NCBI GenBank assembly: GCA_019916065.1
Contig: CM034233.1
Span: forward strand, 2,480,001 to 2,544,000
Reading direction: 5' to 3'
Length of the DNA: 64,000 nucleotides
Source of the DNA: Vitellaria paradoxa
Taxonomy: Eukaryota; Streptophyta; Magnoliopsida; Ericales; Sapotaceae
Position 1 is the first letter of the stretch. Each line of letters starts with the position of its first letter. The translations under genes and the position numbers were made by a program. Shown piece by piece: positions 61,801-64,000 of the stretch. Below the pieces are notes generated by a model, which was not told the DNA's origin, searched no databases, and worked only from the letters and a program-made list of their open reading frames with translations.

Positions 61801-62773
61801 CAAACAATCCATTGATCGCTTATTGACTTGTCCTATGTTAAAATGAAACCATTGCATGATTATACATTGACCTAAGGGGGCCTAACACCATAACTTAAAA
61901 ATTAGAAATCTTATAAAATTCATTGAAACAAGTTAAAATTATAAGAAGATGTGTTTTTCACCCCACATCTCCTGTTGTTTATTTTGTTTTTGGCTTTTTT
62001 ATTCGCACATCCAAAAAAAAAAAAAAATGACAAAAAGACTATTCAAATGACCAATCCCCTGCAAGTTTTGGGATTACCTGAATACTGTTTTTTTTTGGTA
62101 AGTTACCATAATACCCTTAATTCATAAAATATAAAAAACCAGCATTTCTCCTGTCTCCTGCATTGCATCAACATTTACAGAAATTAAACAATTCACGGAT
62201 GTAAAAGTTATGCATTAAAAAGAGGAAGTACTCAAAATTTTAAAATATTGTTATATGGGGTCTTCCTTGTAGATATCAAATTTGAATTATGATCCAAAGG
62301 TCCCTAACTGGTAAAAAATTTCGACAGCTGGAAATGATGTACCATTTCAATGGTGTAATGATGAGTTCTTGTTTTTATACATAATATTTAATCTACAACA
62401 ACCCTAGCAGAACGCAAAAAGGATAGAACTACCAAGGAACACGTGGGCAGAAAATAAATGCATTTCTATGCTAGGTAATTATCTTTTTAAACATGATTGT
62501 GAACATCATTAGACGAAGGTTGTGATTTGGAAAAATTGTAATCTATGCAACAAAATATTCTAGCAGATTCCATCATTTACTAATCTGATGTTTCGCTCTG
62601 CAGCCTTGCAATTAGATCCAAATAATGAATCTGTGAAAGAGAATATCCGGGTTGGTACATCATTATTGCATTTGTCATCGTAATTACTATTATTATATTC
62701 TCACTGTCATCTTGATGCTTAGGTGGCCGAACAAAAATTGAAAGAGGAGCTACGGAGACCAGAACATCAACAG
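46694..62773 (+). CDS. SGTA: Small glutamine-rich TPR co-chaperone SGT/SGTA, 3' end outside window
   Basis: SGT proteins are cytosolic co-chaperones. They bind Hsp70/Hsp90 through a TPR domain, and in fungi and animals they hand tail-anchored proteins to the GET pathway. Exons: 46694-46766, 49046-49305, 49791-49824, 52208-52344, 53791-53857, 59123-59222, 60572-60735, 62604-62650, 62723-62773, all GT-AG and all in phase, giving 311 residues with no stop. Residues 1-60 form the dimerisation domain (SLSRRITRSFLDFLNS, VDLEGLEVAKECLAEVF). Residues 124-168 hold ISEDELFGQFFGALEKIHYF, a plant SGT signature. Residues ~187-311 hold three TPRs. Plant SGTA is about 420-430 residues, so the Asn/Met/Gln-rich C-terminus lies in exons past 64000. 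The start ATG opens the family N-terminus, MGKLTTDSSLSRR. The gene is co-oriented with PDS5, with about 3.1 kb between stop and start. Confidence 0.93.
46767..49045 (+). other. SGTA intron 1
   Basis: About 2.3 kb with an (AT) stretch near 46970, a C12-A17 run (47851-47879) and a candidate MITE (48219-48648). Nothing coding is recognisable. Confidence 0.65.
48219..48648. mobile_element. Candidate MITE with GTTATGTTTGG-like ends
   Basis: Left GTTATGTTTGGCTTTCAA; right, reverse complemented, GCTATGTTTGGTTGCCCA. The body has 'GGAATGG/GGAATTAGAAT' blocks often found in hAT-type MITEs. No target duplication is evident. Confidence 0.35.
49825..52207 (+). other. SGTA intron 3 with an RTE insertion
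   Basis: About 2.4 kb. Nearly half is a 5'-truncated RTE element (50790-51866). A T-run plus G-run lies near 49936-49954. The rest is plain AT-rich intron. Confidence 0.75.
50790..51866 (+). mobile_element. 5'-truncated RTE-type LINE
   Basis: The plus strand reads YVDLEKDYDRVPREIL, LFADDIVLADETKEG (catalytic ADD) and LLYGLEC, then [40 protein letters not shown] and YIADPI. The 3' end is a GGTTTGGTTTGG tail, as in plant RTE elements. Stops interrupt the N-terminal half, but 51485-51832 is open. The perfect 16-bp repeat CATAGAGTATGAATTA flanks it (50774-50789 and 51867-51882). Confidence 0.9.
52208..53857 (+). CDS. SGTA: SGTA exons 4-5: conserved SEDELFGQFF segment
   Basis: Exon 4 (52208-52344) encodes ISEDELFGQFFGALEKIHYF and a run to FFHNAAM. 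Exon 5 (53791-53857) encodes EMQKSGCQTFDRKNLAETFK ending at SQG. In plant SGTs this segment leads into the first TPR helix. The acceptor of exon 5 sits right after an (AT)-rich stretch (53767-53789), and its donor lies only about 100 bp before the copia element that fills the next intron. Splicing therefore has to cross a 5.3-kb intron. Confidence 0.92.
52345..53790 (+). other. SGTA intron 4
   Basis: About 1.4 kb of AT-rich sequence. No repeat or coding content is recognised except the AT-rich stretch before the acceptor. Confidence 0.6.
53959..54128 (-). repeat. 3' LTR of copia element 2
   Basis: The plus strand starts TGTGAGAATTCTGAATAAAA and ends ATATACATTAACA. It is followed directly by the complement of the polypurine tract (CTCCCCCTTAAGC). 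Confidence 0.92.
54207..54917 (-). pseudogene. Copia element 2: thumb and RNase H
   Basis: An open frame of 236 codons: NPNTKLLADKGELLNDSERY, RSDISFATSVVSQFLDTPRS, YTDADWASSPADRRSTTGCC (RNase H Asp), VESEYRAMAHTSCELIW and LFCDNQAIVHIASNPVFHE. This is the best preserved part of the element. Confidence 0.9.
54950..55935 (-). pseudogene. Copia element 2: reverse transcriptase with altered active site
   Basis: In three broken frames: CRWVYNVKVHRDGSIDRLKA, RLVAKGYT, DFSETFSPMAKITSIRLLIS, MEQPPGFVAQGETSLVCKLK and KALYGLKQSLRAWFGRFSTM, then the catalytic loop as LLVYMNDIMITGDD. The usual YVDD is YMND here, so one catalytic Asp is lost. Confidence 0.88.
56000..56720 (-). pseudogene. Copia element 2: integrase core, broken
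   Basis: The complementary strand of this stretch corresponds to an integrase core similar to that of element 1 (for example the region of 56470 reads as the '[10 protein letters not shown]' type). Several stops and shifts make it non-functional. Boundaries are approximate. Confidence 0.6.
56779..57090 (-). pseudogene. Copia element 2: GAG-pre-integrase region
   Basis: The frame reads VLYISSLSFNLLSVNKLTRQ, EGYEAQGLYYLAGL and HSHLGHPSFDRLK, the conserved end of protease/pre-integrase in copia polyproteins. The protease motif itself is not clear in 57091-57473. Confidence 0.8.
57474..57989 (-). pseudogene. Copia element 2: gag with a damaged zinc knuckle
   Basis: The frame of 171 codons has the copia gag helical part (LEFFQLEQSDRPVTEYFVFL, LRFLVGRDLEFEPVKAQIL) and ends in a CCHC-like motif. 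The second Cys is replaced by Tyr (C-S-N-Y, H and C at normal spacing), so zinc binding is probably lost. Gag N-terminal sequence continues broken to about 58760. Confidence 0.85.
58773..58942 (-). repeat. 5' LTR of copia element 2
   Basis: It starts TTTGAGAATTCTGAATAAAA (one terminal change from TG) and ends ATATACATTAACA on the plus strand. The primer-binding site complement, GCTCTGATACC, lies just before it. Confidence 0.9.
59123..62773 (+). CDS. SGTA: SGTA exons 6-9: three TPR repeats
   Basis: Exon 6 (59123-59222) carries NRAMQSKSYSDAIELYSLAI. Exon 7 (60572-60735) carries AAAYTQIHQYAEAVRDCLKA and KAYSRLGFAYYAQGNYRDAI. Exon 8 (62604-62650) carries ALQLDPNNESVKENIR, and exon 9 (62723-62773) VAEQKLKEELRRPEHQQ. 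These are three canonical TPRs plus a capping helix. The Hsp70/Hsp90 EEVD-binding carboxylate-clamp positions are visible: K/R-N near the start (here GNRAM, with the usual K replaced by R), N of YYCN, and K and R in KAYSR. The clamp therefore looks intact. More exons must follow beyond the window. Confidence 0.92.
59223..60571 (+). other. SGTA intron 6
   Basis: About 1.35 kb of AT-rich sequence with no recognisable repeat or coding content. Confidence 0.6.
60736..62603 (+). other. SGTA intron 7 with a LINE fragment
   Basis: About 1.9 kb. Contains an L1 fragment (61340-61720) and A/T runs near 62010. Otherwise AT-rich. Confidence 0.65.
61340..61720 (+). pseudogene. L1-type LINE reverse transcriptase fragment
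   Basis: The plus strand reads RGSRLGDLHSPFLFILIMGS, TAVEGGNIQGFEVGG, then WKRSYLSKGDGITLIK. These match the plant L1 motifs 'GLRQGDPLSPFLFILVME', 'AVEGGxIxGFxVG' and 'WKRxYLSKGGRLTLIKS'. The YADD region between them is deleted. Confidence 0.75.
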
Positions 62774-64000
62774 GTAATATTTTCATTGTTCCTTCAAATA
62801 TATATATATATATATATATTTAGACAAGTGAATTGTATTAAAAGTCATCAAGCGGATGCTGCCCCAGTACAAAAAGTGATCCAACTAGAAGAGTCATTTG
62901 CTCAACCAAGTGCATGAAAGTATGTTATTTGCGGTCTCTTCCCCGGGTAGCCAATTATATAAAAGAGAAAAAAATGTTTGTCCACTCTGCACAAAGAATT
63001 TTCTTTATAATTTTTTTCCTATTTCTCTCTCCCCACACCACCCAAGAAAGGCAAAAAGGAATTCATCTCCCACGCTTTCTTCTCGTCTTTCCTATGTTCG
63101 CTCACTCCCCACCACATCCCAAAAGCGAGTTTGACATCCAAAGGGAATACCCACTGCATCCCAAAACAATTTAGAATTAGTTCGCAAATCTGTCTCGTTC
63201 AGGCACATTGCACAAACAAGTGATCCATGGTATTTGCCTCCTGCTTGCCTGCATCTAATCAGGATCAACCCTTTCTTGATAAGATTAACCATTGTTAAGG
63301 AGCCTCCCCTGAATCAAGCACCAGACAAAAAAAAGTCGCCTTAGGTGGTGCTCCATTTTTCCAAATGCTGAGCCAAGGGAACTCCATCACCGTGCTACCC
63401 TCCAAGCTTTTGTTGTGAGTAAGATAAGGAATTTGGTTGAGAAAGTAATGGGTAGCTGTGAGTAATGTAAGGAATTTGATTGAGAAAGTAAAGGACACCG
63501 AGGGGAAATTTTCATTCCAGAGAAGAGGCCTCCTTCCTTGGGTTGCATGTGGTGTTTTTATGCACAGGATAGTAGTGGAGGACCTTTATCCGCAAAATAA
63601 GGAGTAAAATATAGTTTTTATCTGAATTTTAATATTTTCTGATGATGGACTTGTTATAACTGCTAGTTTTTTTCCTAAAATCAGAGAATGCATTGTTGAT
63701 TGTGGAAACCTTGTCCGGATGAGTAGGGGATTCAATCTGTAGAAGGTTCTTTAATTGCTCAATAATTTCACTAAACATGTGCTGTGATGTTGAAAACATC
63801 TTTTTTTATTCTGCTATGCCCGTAAACTCTCTCTCAATGGTGTCTATAAAGTCATTAACACTTTTCTGTTGAAATAGATAACGAATGTCGGTGGTGGTTT
63901 TATTGATTTTCTTTTGTGAACCATTAATTCATGAATTAATTTCTTTCATCTGATTTACAAAATACTGATTTTGTGCTGAAGGTATTGACATGGGTATATC
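62774..64000 (+). other. SGTA intron 9 (cut by window edge) with a LINE fragment
   Basis: It has an (AT) microsatellite (62798-62819) and a minus-strand L1 piece (63080-63560). I see no further SGTA exon before the window ends. Confidence 0.6.
63080..63560 (-). pseudogene. L1-type LINE zinc-finger RVT fragment (minus strand)
   Basis: The minus strand reads FPWLSIWKNGAPPKATFFCL and LTMVNLIKKGLILIRC. These match 'FPWKxIWKxKAPxxxxFFxW' and 'LTxxNLxKRGxxxxxxC', the start of the plant L1 zinc-finger RVT domain. It is shifted between the two parts. Confidence 0.7.

Noticed and set aside
62723..62917. Extension of SGTA exon 9 to the stop at 62915
   Set aside because: A GTAATA donor follows CAG at 62773 and the frame then passes an (AT) microsatellite; plant SGTs have a further ~110 residues in later exons.

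Overview
This window is nuclear DNA of a flowering plant, almost certainly a eudicot. It is AT-rich, with GT-AG introns, intron sizes from under 100 bp to almost 9 kb, and many plant-type retrotransposons (Ty1/copia, L1-type LINEs, an RTE-type LINE family). There are no operons and no bacterial features. I found no tRNA, rRNA or CRISPR array.

Two host genes lie head-to-tail on the + strand. The first, 2554-43592, is a PDS5-type sister-chromatid cohesion factor. Thirty coding exons can be joined in frame, giving 1399 codons and a stop. Only the first ~45-60 residues are missing, upstream of the window. It consists of a long HEAT-repeat body, a charged linker, a Tudor-like domain and a very basic tail. 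The second, 46694-62773 and beyond, is a plant SGT/SGTA co-chaperone. Nine exons give 311 residues (dimerisation domain plus three TPRs). Its C-terminal ~100 residues lie past the right edge.

Most of the sequence is intron, and the introns have been filled by mobile elements. In the PDS5 gene, the 8.8-kb intron 17929-26720 holds an L1-type LINE split by a minus-strand copia element (19824-20003 and 23266-23445 are its LTRs, with target duplication GAAGG). Intron 31800-35496 holds short tandem LTR/primer-site units (TRIM-like) split by a 5'-truncated LINE. Intron 38615-43562 holds an RTE remnant, a minus-strand LINE and three copies of a local repeat. In SGTA, intron 49825-52207 holds an RTE element with a perfect 16-bp target duplication, and intron 53858-59122 holds a nearly full-length minus-strand copia element (53959-58942, target duplication TATTC). 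LINE pieces lie in the last two visible introns.

I see no unknown multi-gene system. The less ordinary signals are: an 83-bp-arm hairpin at 1324-1531; at least seven diverged copies of a 27-bp palindrome in one PDS5 intron (29905-30740); a GC-AG intron at 29563; a 30-bp last coding exon behind a 4.9-kb intron; an unassigned open frame at 27094-27330; and the nested or TRIM-like elements. Coordinates of exons come from reading frame and splice signals plus recalled family similarity; no transcript or database was consulted.
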